From Caballeronia telluris (GTDB taxonomy: Bacteria; Pseudomonadota; Gammaproteobacteria; Burkholderiales; Burkholderiaceae), in NCBI RefSeq assembly GCF_001544495.1, contig NZ_FCNZ02000031.1, positions 1 through 50,469 on the forward strand: 50,469 nt of DNA. Reading direction: 5' to 3'. A program made the translations under genes and the position numbers. The stretch's first letter is position 1; every line of letters begins with the position of its first letter. Positions 40,766-49,979 of the stretch are shown here, piece by piece. The notes beneath the pieces were generated by a model that saw only the letters and a list, made by a program, of their open reading frames with translations, did not search any database and had not been told where the DNA came from.

Positions 40766-41762
40766 AGACGCCGAACGAACGAGCCGCGTCGGCGGCTTCG
40801 TGCGACGGCTGCACGGCATCGGGCCGCTCCTCGGGCTGATCGCGCTGTGCATCGGCGGCACCTTGCTCAACGGCGATTTCGCCACGCTCGACAACGCGAT
40901 GAACGTGCTCACGCGCACCTCGTTCATCGGCATCATCGCGGTGGGCATGACGTTCGTCATCATCTCGGGCGGCATTGATCTCTCGGTCGGTTCGATGGCC
41001 GCGCTGATCGCGGGCACGATGATCTGGCTGATGAACGGCCTCAAGGACGGCGTGGGCGGACACACGTTCGCGCCACTCACGATCGTGATGCTCGGCATCG
41101 TTTTAGCCCTTGTTTTAGGGGGTCTTTTCGGTCTCGCGCATGGTTTGCTCGTGACCAAGGGACGCATCGAACCGTTCATCGTGACGCTCGGCACGCTCGG
41201 CATGTTTCGCGCGCTGCTCACATGGCTTGCCGACGGCGGCGCGCTCACGCTCGACAATTCGCTCGCCGATCTATACGGCCCCGTCTACTACGCGAGCCTC
41301 TTCGGCGTGCCGGTGCCGATCTGGGTCTTCCTGATCGTCGCGGCGGGCGGCACGCTGCTGCTCAACCGCACGGTGTTCGGGCGTCATGTGCAGGCAATCG
41401 GCTCGAACGAACAGGTCGCGCGGTATGCGGCGATCCGCGTCGATCAAGTGAAGATCGCGACTTACGTGCTGCTCGGACTGTGCGTCGGCGTCGCGACGGT
41501 CCTCTACGTGCCGCGCCTCGGCTCGGCCACGCCGACCACGGGCCTTCTGTGGGAACTGGAGGCGATCGCGGCCGTGGTCGTCGGCGGGACGGCGCTCAAG
41601 GGCGGCGAAGGGCGCGTGATCGGCACGGTGATTGGCGCGATCTTGCTTTCGGTCATCAGCAACATCCTCAATCTCACGAGCATCATCAGCGTGTATCTGA
41701 ACGCGGCGGTGCAGGGCGCCGTGATCATCTTCGTGGCTTTCCTGCAGCGTGGACGTCGTTGA
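40746..41762 (+). CDS. Sugar ABC transporter permease (RbsC type)
   Basis: A 338-residue CUT2 permease with about ten helices. Family features: GMTFVIISGGIDLSVGSMAALIAGT, GLLVTKGRIEPFIVTLGTLGMFRAL, GSNEQVARYAAIRVDQVKIATYVLLG and the AIAAVVVGGTALKGGEGRVIGT end loop. The start overlaps the ATPase gene, giving translational coupling. A patch at about 41100-41135 uses two TTA leucine codons and several other codons rare in this genome. It imports the sugar delivered by the receptor encoded next. Confidence 0.9.
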   Translation: MRPAHTEDAERTSRVGGFVRRLHGIGPLLGLIALCIGGTLLNGDFATLDNAMNVLTRTSFIGIIAVGMTFVIISGGIDLSVGSMAALIAGTMIWLMNGLKDGVGGHTFAPLTIVMLGIVLALVLGGLFGLAHGLLVTKGRIEPFIVTLGTLGMFRALLTWLADGGALTLDNSLADLYGPVYYASLFGVPVPIWVFLIVAAGGTLLLNRTVFGRHVQAIGSNEQVARYAAIRVDQVKIATYVLLGLCVGVATVLYVPRLGSATPTTGLLWELEAIAAVVVGGTALKGGEGRVIGTVIGAILLSVISNILNLTSIISVYLNAAVQGAVIIFVAFLQRGRR

Positions 41763-41850
41763 TCGCGTCGTTGAGCGTTTTGGCAGTGAACCGAACTAAT
41801 CGACAACCAACCGGGCGCGCGATGCGTGCTGAAAATCTGGAGACATCACC

Positions 41851-42813
41851 ATGAAAAAAATGCTTCGCGCGCTCGGCGCCCTGACCCTCGCGACGAGCGC
41901 GCTCGCCGCGACCTCGTCCGCGTTCGCCGCCGACAAGGTCATCCTCGGTGTCGCGATTCCCACGGCGACGCACGGCTTTACGGGCGGCATCGTCTGGTGG
42001 GCGAATGAAGCGAAGAAGGAACTGGAGAAGGCGCATCCCGACCTGAAGGTGATCGTGAAGACGGCGGGCGGCGCGCCCGAGCAGGCGAACCAGTTGCAGG
42101 ATCTGGTCACCGTCAACAAGATCAACGCGCTCGTGATCTTCCCGTTCGAATCGGCGTCGCTCACGCAACCGGTTGCGCAAGTGAAGAAGAAAGGCGTGTA
42201 CGTGACAGTGGTCGATCGCGGGCTGACCGACACGAGCGCGCAGGATGCCTATGTCGCCGGCGACAACACGGCGTTCGGCAAGCTGCCGGCAGAATATCTG
42301 GCGAAGACGCTCAACGGCAAGGGCGACATCGTGGCCTTGCGCGGCATTCCGACGACGCTCGACAACGAGCGCTGGGCCGCGTTCGAATCCGTGATGAAAC
42401 AGCATCCGGACATCAAGATTCTTGACGCGAAGTACGCAAACTGGAATCGCGACGATGCCTTCAAGGTGATGCAGGATTACCTCACGCGCTTCAAGCACAT
42501 CGACGCCGTCTGGGCCGCCGACGACGACATGATGATCGGCGTGCTGAAGGCGATCGATCAGGCGAAGCGCACGGACATCAAGGAAGTGTTCGGCGGCGCG
42601 GGGTCGAAGGAGGCGGTGAAGCGCATCATGGACGGCGATCCGCGCGTGAAGGCCGATGTCTCGTACTCGCCGAAGTTCATCTACGACGCGATCAAGCTGA
42701 CGGCCGAAGCGCGCCTGAAAGGCGACAAGCTGCCGCCGACGACGATCATCCCCTCGGTGCTGATCACGAAGGACAACGCGAAGCAGTTCTACTATCCGAA
42801 CTCGCCGTTCTGA
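41851..42813 (+). CDS. Sugar ABC transporter substrate-binding protein (RbsB type)
   Basis: A 320-residue periplasmic receptor. A Sec signal peptide ends near residue 26 (SSAFAAD). The start VILGVAIPTATHGFTGGIVW, the EQANQLQDLVTVNKINALVI segment and WAADDDMMIGVLKAIDQAKR are typical for CUT2 receptors (ribose-binding-protein fold). It belongs to the importer encoded by the two preceding genes. A GGAG precedes the ATG. The ligand is a monosaccharide or polyol that cannot be named from sequence. Confidence 0.9.
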   Translation: MKKMLRALGALTLATSALAATSSAFAADKVILGVAIPTATHGFTGGIVWWANEAKKELEKAHPDLKVIVKTAGGAPEQANQLQDLVTVNKINALVIFPFESASLTQPVAQVKKKGVYVTVVDRGLTDTSAQDAYVAGDNTAFGKLPAEYLAKTLNGKGDIVALRGIPTTLDNERWAAFESVMKQHPDIKILDAKYANWNRDDAFKVMQDYLTRFKHIDAVWAADDDMMIGVLKAIDQAKRTDIKEVFGGAGSKEAVKRIMDGDPRVKADVSYSPKFIYDAIKLTAEARLKGDKLPPTTIIPSVLITKDNAKQFYYPNSPF

Positions 42814-42877
42814 GTTTGCCTGTTTCGCGTCGCGTGCGTTCGATGGCGAACGCGCGAGCGTTCATGGAGCGAGCGAC

Positions 42878-43939
42878 ATGAAAACCATCAAAGGCCCGGC
42901 GATTTTTCTCGCGCAGTTTCTCGGCGACGAGTTGCCCTTCGACAACCTCGCGCATCTCGCGCAATGGGCGAAGGGGCTGGGTTACGAGGGCATCCAGGTG
43001 CCCGCCGATCCGCGCCTGATCGACCTGGAAAAAGCCGCGACGAGCGATGCCTATTGCGACGAGTTGCGCCAGACCGTGAGCGACGCGGGCGTGTGCATCA
43101 CCGAATTGTCGACGCATCTTCAGGGGCAACTCGTCGCGGTGCATCCGGCCTACGACACGCTCTTCGACGGCTTCGCCGCGCCGCATGTGCGCGGCAATCC
43201 GGCGGCGCGCACCGAGTGGGCCATCGCGCAGATGAAGCACGCGGCGGCGGCTTCGCGGCGGCTCGGATTGTCGGCGCATGTGTCGTTTTCGGGTGCGCTC
43301 GCGTGGCCGTATTTCTATCCGTGGCCGCAGCGCCCGGCGGGTCTCGTCGAAGCGGCGTTCGAGGAACTCGCCGCGCGCTGGCGTCCCATTCTCGATGCGT
43401 TCGACGAAGCGGGCGTCGATGTCTGCTACGAGCTGCATCCGGGCGAAGACCTGCACGACGGCGTGACGTTCGAGCGCTTTCTGGAAGCGGTCGGCAATCA
43501 TCCGCGCGCGAACATCCTGTTCGATCCGAGTCATTACGTGTTGCAGCAACTCGACTACCTGCAATTCATCGACATCTATCACGAGCGCATCAAGGCGTTT
43601 CATGTGAAGGACGCGGAGTTTCGTCCCGATGGAAGACAGGGCGTCTACGGCGGTTATTCGGGTTGGGTCGAGCGCGCGGGGCGCTTTCGGTCGCTCGGTG
43701 ACGGCCAGATCGACTTCAAGGCAATCTTCTCGAAGATGGCGCAATACGACTTTCCCGGCTGGGCCGTGCTCGAATGGGAATGCGCGCTGAAGCATCCCGA
43801 AGACGGCGCGCGCGAAGGTGCGGTCTTCATCCGCGATCACATCATCCGCGTGGCCGAGCGCGCCTTCGACGACTTCGCCGGCAGCGGCGCGAACCGCGAG
43901 CAGTTGCGCGGCGTGCTCGGCATCGGAGAACGGTCATGA
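42878..43939 (+). CDS. Sugar phosphate isomerase/epimerase-like TIM-barrel protein
   Basis: A 353-residue xylose-isomerase-like TIM barrel (AP_endonuc_2 family, as in IolE/IolI). Metal-ligand candidates are Glu in CYELHPGED, Asp-x-x-His in LFDPSHYVLQQ, His in KAFHVKDAEF and Glu in AVLEWECALKH. The family includes 2-keto-inositol dehydratase, 3-keto-sugar isomerases and epimerases, and hydrolases. Its stop overlaps the start of a Gfo/Idh/MocA dehydrogenase by four bases (ATGA). Such pairs usually act in sequence, with the dehydrogenase making a keto-sugar that the barrel enzyme isomerises or cleaves. Confidence 0.85.
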   Translation: MKTIKGPAIFLAQFLGDELPFDNLAHLAQWAKGLGYEGIQVPADPRLIDLEKAATSDAYCDELRQTVSDAGVCITELSTHLQGQLVAVHPAYDTLFDGFAAPHVRGNPAARTEWAIAQMKHAAAASRRLGLSAHVSFSGALAWPYFYPWPQRPAGLVEAAFEELAARWRPILDAFDEAGVDVCYELHPGEDLHDGVTFERFLEAVGNHPRANILFDPSHYVLQQLDYLQFIDIYHERIKAFHVKDAEFRPDGRQGVYGGYSGWVERAGRFRSLGDGQIDFKAIFSKMAQYDFPGWAVLEWECALKHPEDGAREGAVFIRDHIIRVAERAFDDFAGSGANREQLRGVLGIGERS

Positions 43940-45060
43940 CGCGGCGTCTGCGGCTCGGGATGGTCGGCGGCGGCGAGGGCGCGTTCATCGGCGCGGTGCA
44001 CCGGATCGCGGCGCGTATCGACGACCGCTTCGAACTCGTGGCGGGCGCGTTGTCGTCGGACCCGCAGCGCGCGGCGTCTAGCGCGGCGGCGATCGGCATC
44101 GCGCGCAGCTACGCCGACTTCCGCGAGATGGCGAGGACGGAAGCCGCGCGCGAAGACGGCATCGATGCGGTCGCGATCGTCACGCCGAATCATCTGCATG
44201 CGCGCATCGCGACGGCGTTTCTCGAAGCCGGCATTCATGTGATCTGCGACAAGCCGCTCGCCGTGTCGCTCGACGAGGGCGAGGCGTTGGCCCGTCTCGC
44301 GCGCGAGAAGGGGCTCGTGTTCGCGGTCACCTACACGTACACGGGCTATCCGCTCGTGCGTCACGCGCGCGCGCTCGTGCAGGCGGGCGCGCTCGGCGAC
44401 GTGCGCCTCGTGAACGTCGAGTATGCGCAGGACTGGCTGTCGCTGCCCGTCGAGCATCAGTCGAACCGGCAGGCGGCGTGGCGCACCGATCCGGCGCTGG
44501 CGGGCCCGGCCGGCTGTCTCGGCGACATCGGCACGCACGCGTATCAGCTCGCCGAGTACGTGACGGGAATGCGGCCGTCGGAAGTATCGGCGGAAGTGGC
44601 GACGTTCGTGCCGAACCGCCCGATCGACGATCACGTGCAGGCGATGCTGCGTTATGCGAACGGCGCGCGCGGCATGCTGTGGGCGAGCCAGGTCGCGGCG
44701 GGCGAGGAGAACGCGCTGCGGCTGCGCGTCTACGGGACGAAGGCGGGGCTCGCCTTCGATCAGCAGAACCCGAACGAACTGTGGATCACGCCGCTCGGCG
44801 GCGCGTCGGAACGGATCACGCGCGGTCGCGTGCAAAGCGCGGAAGCGCTGCACGCGACGCGCGTCCCGGCCGGGCATCCCGAAGGTTATCTGGAAGCGTT
44901 CGCGCAGCTTTATACCGATGCGGCGTCGTGCATCGAGCAAGGCGCGACGCAAGGCGACGGCTGGCTGACCACCGTCGACGACGGCGTCGCGGGGCTGCGT
45001 TTCATCGACGCGGTGCTGACGAGCAGCCGGGCGAATGCGGCGTGGGTGACGATCGAATGA
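43936..45060 (+). CDS. Gfo/Idh/MocA-family NAD(P)-dependent sugar dehydrogenase
   Basis: A 374-residue oxidoreductase with an N-terminal Rossmann domain (GMVGGGEGAFIGAVHRIAAR). The Lys of the CDKPLAV motif lies near residue 110. The C-terminal domain carries the catalytic CLGDIGTHAYQL, where Asp and His sit near the substrate. Such enzymes oxidise inositols, glucose-type sugars, or levoglucosan to keto forms. ATG 43936 overlaps the TIM-barrel gene; the frame from 43774 is an artefact. It ends the LacI operon before a bidirectional terminator. The name of the sugar cannot be inferred, but a scyllo/myo-inositol or anhydro- or deoxy-sugar type substrate is plausible. Confidence 0.87.
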   Translation: MTRRLRLGMVGGGEGAFIGAVHRIAARIDDRFELVAGALSSDPQRAASSAAAIGIARSYADFREMARTEAAREDGIDAVAIVTPNHLHARIATAFLEAGIHVICDKPLAVSLDEGEALARLAREKGLVFAVTYTYTGYPLVRHARALVQAGALGDVRLVNVEYAQDWLSLPVEHQSNRQAAWRTDPALAGPAGCLGDIGTHAYQLAEYVTGMRPSEVSAEVATFVPNRPIDDHVQAMLRYANGARGMLWASQVAAGEENALRLRVYGTKAGLAFDQQNPNELWITPLGGASERITRGRVQSAEALHATRVPAGHPEGYLEAFAQLYTDAASCIEQGATQGDGWLTTVDDGVAGLRFIDAVLTSSRANAAWVTIE

Positions 45061-45064
45061 AAAA

Positions 45065-45089
45065 GGGCGGTCCCGCAACGGGACCGCCC
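45065..45089. terminator. Bidirectional terminator between convergent operons
   Basis: A perfect 11-bp stem (GGGCGGTCCCG/CGGGACCGCCC) with a CAA loop lies between the dehydrogenase stop and the gnd stop. On the minus strand it is followed by TTTT; on the plus strand only CTTCC follows. Confidence 0.85.
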
Positions 45090-45114
45090 CTTCCTGCTCA
45101 CTCAGTCACGCGAA

Positions 45115-46521
<1,407 letters not shown>

Positions 46522-46864
46522 GCTTTCTCTCCGGATGACCGGCGCGCTGGCTGCTCGTGACGGACAGCGCGCGGGGTGAATGTTGTCGGGTTGTGTCGGG
46601 TTGTGTCGGTTGGGCGGCGCTCGCGGTTTTCTGCCGCATCGCATCGTGCGTTTCTTTCGGCGGGCGGCGGAGCGCGCCGAAAGTTGCGGTGCGATGCCCG
46701 GGCGCGTCACGGTGCCGCGCGAGCGCAGACGGACCCGAGATTACCACTTCGGCACGCGTCTGGCTGGGACGCCGCGCCGTCCGGACGGCCGCGCGCGCCG
46801 ATCCGGCGTGCGCCGCGCGGCCGGTCTAGAATGAACGCCCGTCGCCCGTGCCCTTGAACCGCGC
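46522..46864. other. gnd upstream region
   Basis: This 343-bp gap between the divergent gnd and GIY-YIG-like genes must hold both promoters. It contains the short tandem repeat at 46584-46610, followed by a very GC-rich stretch. I see no gene and no clear sigma-70 consensus. Confidence 0.4.
46584..46610. repeat. 10-bp tandem repeat TGTCGGGTTG, about 2.7 copies
   Basis: Two perfect copies (46584-46603) and a partial third with one G missing lie 62 nt upstream of the gnd start codon, probably in its 5' untranslated region or promoter. Confidence 0.7.
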
Positions 46865-47206
46865 ATGACGCTTGCCCGAAAGCCGCGCCGCCATCATTAC
46901 TTCGTCTACGTGATCGAATTGTCCGATTCCGTCTGGAACGAAGCGCGCTTTCGCCGGGCGAATCCGGACTACCGGCTGGGCAAGCCGTTCGTCTACGTCG
47001 GCATGACGGGCATCGACCCGGACGTGCGCTTCGACAAGCACAAGGCCGGCATCCAGTCGAACCGCTACGTGCGGGATTTCGGGCTGCGGCTGCTGCCGCA
47101 TCTGTACGACGTCTACAACCCGATGCCCTACGACGGCGCGCGCGAGATGGAAGTCGAACTGGCGATCGGTCTGCGGGAAGCCGGATACGGCGTCTGGCAG
47201 GCGTGA
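46865..47206 (+). CDS. Small GIY-YIG-like protein
   Basis: A 113-residue protein with features resembling a GIY-YIG nuclease fold: HYFVYVIELSD and KPFVYVGMTGIDPDVRFDKH correspond to the GIY and YIG strands plus the conserved Arg, and Glu residues in REMEVELAIGL could be the metal ligand. The distance between the two motifs is longer than usual and the first motif lacks the Gly, so activity is uncertain. It lies alone upstream of panE. No homologue with known function is recognised. Confidence 0.6.
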   Translation: MTLARKPRRHHYFVYVIELSDSVWNEARFRRANPDYRLGKPFVYVGMTGIDPDVRFDKHKAGIQSNRYVRDFGLRLLPHLYDVYNPMPYDGAREMEVELAIGLREAGYGVWQA

Positions 47207-47239
47207 CACATTGAACACAACATGGGACAGGAGCGGGAC

Positions 47240-48181
47240 ATGCGGATTCTGGTGGTGGGCGCGGGGGCGATCGGCGGCTATTTCGGCGGACGGCTGCTCG
47301 ACGCGGGCAGGGACGTGACCTTCCTCGTGCGCGAGCGTCGCGCCGAGCGGCTCAGGCAATGCGGCCTCAAGCTGAGGAGCCCGCACGGCGATCTGGCGCT
47401 GGAATGCCCGCCGACGATCCTCGCGAAGGACGTGACCGAGCCTTTCGATCTCGTGCTGCTGAGTTGCAAGGCCTACGACCTGGACGGCGCGATCGAGTCG
47501 TTCGCGGGCGCGGTCGGGCCGGACACGGTCGTGTTGCCGCTTCTGAACGGCATGCGCCATCTCGACGTGCTCGAAGCGCGCTTCGGCGCGGACCGGGTGC
47601 TGGGCGGCCAGTGCGTGATCGCCGCGACGCTCGACGCCGAGGGCGAAATCGTCCACCTGAATCAGCTGCATTCGATGACGATCGGCGAACGCGCGGGCGG
47701 ACGCACTGAGCGCATCGAACGGATCGCCGCCGAATTGGGCGGCGCCGGGTTTGACCTGCAAGTAAGCGACGACATCCTCCAGTCGATGTGGGAAAAGTGG
47801 GTGTTCCTCGCGACCCTCGCGGCGGGTACGTGCCTGATGCGCGCGCCGATCGGCGATATTCTCGCGGCGCCGGGCGGCGAGGCGCTGCTGCTCGGTCTCT
47901 TCGACGAATGCAGCGCGGTCGCGGCCGATCAGGGCCATCGTCCGGGCGATCAAACCGCCGCGCGCGCACGCGCGATGTTCACGGAGCGCGGCTCGCTCCT
48001 GACGGCGTCCATGCTGCGTGACCTGGAAAACAATGCGGCGATCGAAGCGGATCATATCGTCGGCGATCTGCTGGCGCGGCGCACGACGAAGCACGACGGG
48101 GTGTCGCTGCTGGCGGTTGCCTACACGCATCTGAAGGCATACGAAGCGCGGCGCGCGCGCGCGGGCCAAGCCGCAGGCTGA
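47240..48181 (+). CDS. panE: 2-dehydropantoate 2-reductase (ketopantoate reductase)
   Basis: A 313-residue NADPH-dependent reductase. Features: N-terminal Rossmann loop RILVVGAGAIGGYFGGRLLD, LLSCKAYDLDGAIESF with the substrate-region Lys, LNGMRHLDVLEARFG, and the C-terminal domain with DILQSMWEKWVFLATLAA (catalytic Lys, substrate Asn/Ser region) and ASMLRDLENNAAIEADHIVGDLL with the Glu typical of PanE. ATG 47240 has AGGAG 6 nt upstream, so the ATG at 47222 is not used. It catalyses formation of pantoate for coenzyme A; Burkholderiales carry several paralogues, so another 2-oxo acid is possible. Confidence 0.87.
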   Translation: MRILVVGAGAIGGYFGGRLLDAGRDVTFLVRERRAERLRQCGLKLRSPHGDLALECPPTILAKDVTEPFDLVLLSCKAYDLDGAIESFAGAVGPDTVVLPLLNGMRHLDVLEARFGADRVLGGQCVIAATLDAEGEIVHLNQLHSMTIGERAGGRTERIERIAAELGGAGFDLQVSDDILQSMWEKWVFLATLAAGTCLMRAPIGDILAAPGGEALLLGLFDECSAVAADQGHRPGDQTAARARAMFTERGSLLTASMLRDLENNAAIEADHIVGDLLARRTTKHDGVSLLAVAYTHLKAYEARRARAGQAAG

Positions 48182-48261
48182 CACGGCGGGTTGCTGCGCG
48201 CCGTCTGGAAAGCGCAAGGGTTACGCGTTACGCTGGCGGCTTTTCCCCAGACCGTTTGCAC

Positions 48262-48819
48262 ATGCCGCCCGATCCGAGTCCTCGCGCGCCCGTTCCCACC
48301 GTTGCGCAGATCTTCACCGGCTTCCTCACGCTCGGCCTGACCGCTTTCGGCGGCGCCTTGCCGCTCGCGCGCCGCGAGATCGTCGAGCGCCGCAAGTGGC
48401 TCGCGCCCGACGAGTTCACCGAACTCCTCGGCCTCTGCCAGTTCCTGCCGGGCGGCAACGTGATCAACCTCTCGGTTGCGATCGGCATGCGCTTTCGCGG
48501 CGTGCCGGGCGCGCTCGCGGGGCTGCTCGGGCTGATCGTCGGGCCGTCGCTGATCGTGATCGCGCTCGGCGTCGTATACCAGCGCACGCATGAGGACCCG
48601 CGCGTCGCGCATCTCTTTGCCGGACTCGCGGCCGCGGCCGCCGGGCTCCTCGTCGCGATGGCGGTCAAGATCGCGTGGCCGCTGCGCAAGAAGCCCGAGA
48701 TGGCGCTGATCGCCGCGCTGGCGTTCGTCGCCATCGCGCTGCTGCGCTTCCCGCTCCTGCCGACGATGCTCGTCGTCACGCCGGTTTCCGTCCTCGTCGC
48801 GCGGAAGGCGGGCCGATGA
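48262..48819 (+). CDS. Chromate transporter, N-terminal half (short-chain CHR)
   Basis: A 185-residue membrane protein with one CHR domain of about five to six helices. Hallmarks: FTGFLTLGLTAFGGALPLARREIVERRKWL, the FTELLGLCQFLPGGNVINLSV motif with the P-G-G turn, and GVPGALAGLLGLIVGPSL. It pairs with the next gene, whose ATG overlaps its stop (ATGA). Short-chain CHR pairs form a heterodimer equal to one long ChrA and export chromate, or act as a sulfate-like anion carrier. TTG 48256 is a possible alternative start. Confidence 0.88.
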   Translation: MPPDPSPRAPVPTVAQIFTGFLTLGLTAFGGALPLARREIVERRKWLAPDEFTELLGLCQFLPGGNVINLSVAIGMRFRGVPGALAGLLGLIVGPSLIVIALGVVYQRTHEDPRVAHLFAGLAAAAAGLLVAMAVKIAWPLRKKPEMALIAALAFVAIALLRFPLLPTMLVVTPVSVLVARKAGR

Positions 48820-49343
48820 ACCACGTTCTCGTTTCGCTCGCCGCGATTTTCAGCCAGCTTTCGCTGCTCGCGTTCGGCGGCGGCAATTCGATTCTGCCGG
48901 AGATGCAGCGACAGGTCGTCGACGTGCATCAGTGGATGTCGAAGGCCGATTTCTCGGCGCTCTTCGCGCTCGCGCAGGCGGCGCCCGGGCCGAACATGAT
49001 GGTCGTCACGCTGATCGGATGGCACGTCGCGGGCTGGCCGGGCGTGATCGTGACGTCGATCGCGAAGTTCGGGCCGTCGTCGCTCGTGACGATCGCCGCG
49101 ATGCACGCGTGGGAGCGCTTCAAGGACCGGCCGTGGCGGCGCTACATCCAGTCCGGGCTCGTGCCGATGACGGCGGGCCTCGTCGCGGCGAGCGCGGCGC
49201 TGATCGCGGAAGCGTCCGATACGACGTGGATGCTCGGCGCGATCACGGCGGCCGTCGCGGTGCTGTCATATAGGACGAAACTGCATCCGCTGTGGCTGCT
49301 GGCGGCGGGGAGTCTCGTCGGATTGACGGGATTCGGGCAGTGA
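48816..49343 (+). CDS. Chromate transporter, C-terminal half (short-chain CHR)
   Basis: A 175-residue CHR-domain protein. Motifs: FSQLSLLAFGGGNSILPEMQRQVVDVHQWM, FSALFALAQAAPGPNMMVVTLIG (Ala-Pro-Gly-Pro in place of the Pro-Gly-Gly of the partner) and GWPGVIVTSIAKFGPSSLV. The ATGA overlap with the first half couples translation. The two halves have opposite topology in known pairs. A longer upstream frame from 48675 lies inside the first gene and is not used. No chrB regulator gene is visible. Confidence 0.88.
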   Translation: MNHVLVSLAAIFSQLSLLAFGGGNSILPEMQRQVVDVHQWMSKADFSALFALAQAAPGPNMMVVTLIGWHVAGWPGVIVTSIAKFGPSSLVTIAAMHAWERFKDRPWRRYIQSGLVPMTAGLVAASAALIAEASDTTWMLGAITAAVAVLSYRTKLHPLWLLAAGSLVGLTGFGQ

Positions 49344-49529
49344 GCGGTTTCCGGATAAGACTAGTCTGATTTTAGGGCGGCGCGCGCGGGCAACGTCGCG
49401 TCCGCTCTGCCTTCAGCAGCCGTGTGGGCGGCGATTCACATCGACTCGCGAAGGGGCGCGTCGACAGTTTGTTAAGCTATCCCAAAAAAAGCCGTGCGAC
49501 TATGGCGCCCCAGTTTCCGGAGCCCCAGC

Positions 49530-49979
49530 ATGAGAATCGTCCATGCCGCACTACTGAGCGTCGCGCTATTGCCCGCTCTCGCACACGCCACGCTCGGACA
49601 GGCGCCGAGCCTGCCCACCGCGCCGCGCCTCGCGACCCGCTCGCTCGATGCGTCCAGCCCCCCCGCCAGCAGCTACACCGTCCGCGAATCGACGACGACT
49701 TACGGGCTGACCGTTCGCGAGTACGTCCTGCCGTCGAATGTCGTCTTTGCGGTGACGTGGAGCGGTCCGGTGCGGCCCGACATGCGCGAACTGCTGGGCA
49801 GCTATTTTCCGAATTTCGCGACTCGATCGAACGCAGGGCACTCGCTCGGCACCGCGTCGCGCTTCGAGCGAAGCGGCGCGCTGGTGCTGCAGTCGTCGGG
49901 GCACGCCGGCGATGTTTCCGGAAGGGCCTATGTGCCGCGGCTTGTCCCGGCCAACGTCGACGCGGGAGCGCTGCAATGA
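49530..49979 (+). CDS. DUF2844-family secreted protein
   Basis: A 149-residue protein with a Sec signal peptide (RIVHAALLSVALLPALAHA, cleavage before TLGQ) and the DUF2844 pattern YGLTVREYVLPSNVVFAVTWSG PVRPDMRELLG in its middle part. Function unknown; DUF2844 genes in Burkholderia are typically followed by a DUF3443 gene, as here, where the stop and the next ATG overlap by four bases. ATG 49530 is preceded by CCGGAG. Confidence 0.82.
   Translation: MRIVHAALLSVALLPALAHATLGQAPSLPTAPRLATRSLDASSPPASSYTVRESTTTYGLTVREYVLPSNVVFAVTWSGPVRPDMRELLGSYFPNFATRSNAGHSLGTASRFERSGALVLQSSGHAGDVSGRAYVPRLVPANVDAGALQ

Noticed and set aside
39131..41257. Very long minus-strand open frame (708 codons) opposite the sugar ABC genes
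   Set aside because: Covers two genes with clear Walker and permease motifs; composition is that of an antisense shadow.
49358..49367. AGACTAGTCT palindrome after the chromate transporter
   Set aside because: Short, single, and not placed at a clear promoter; could be chance.
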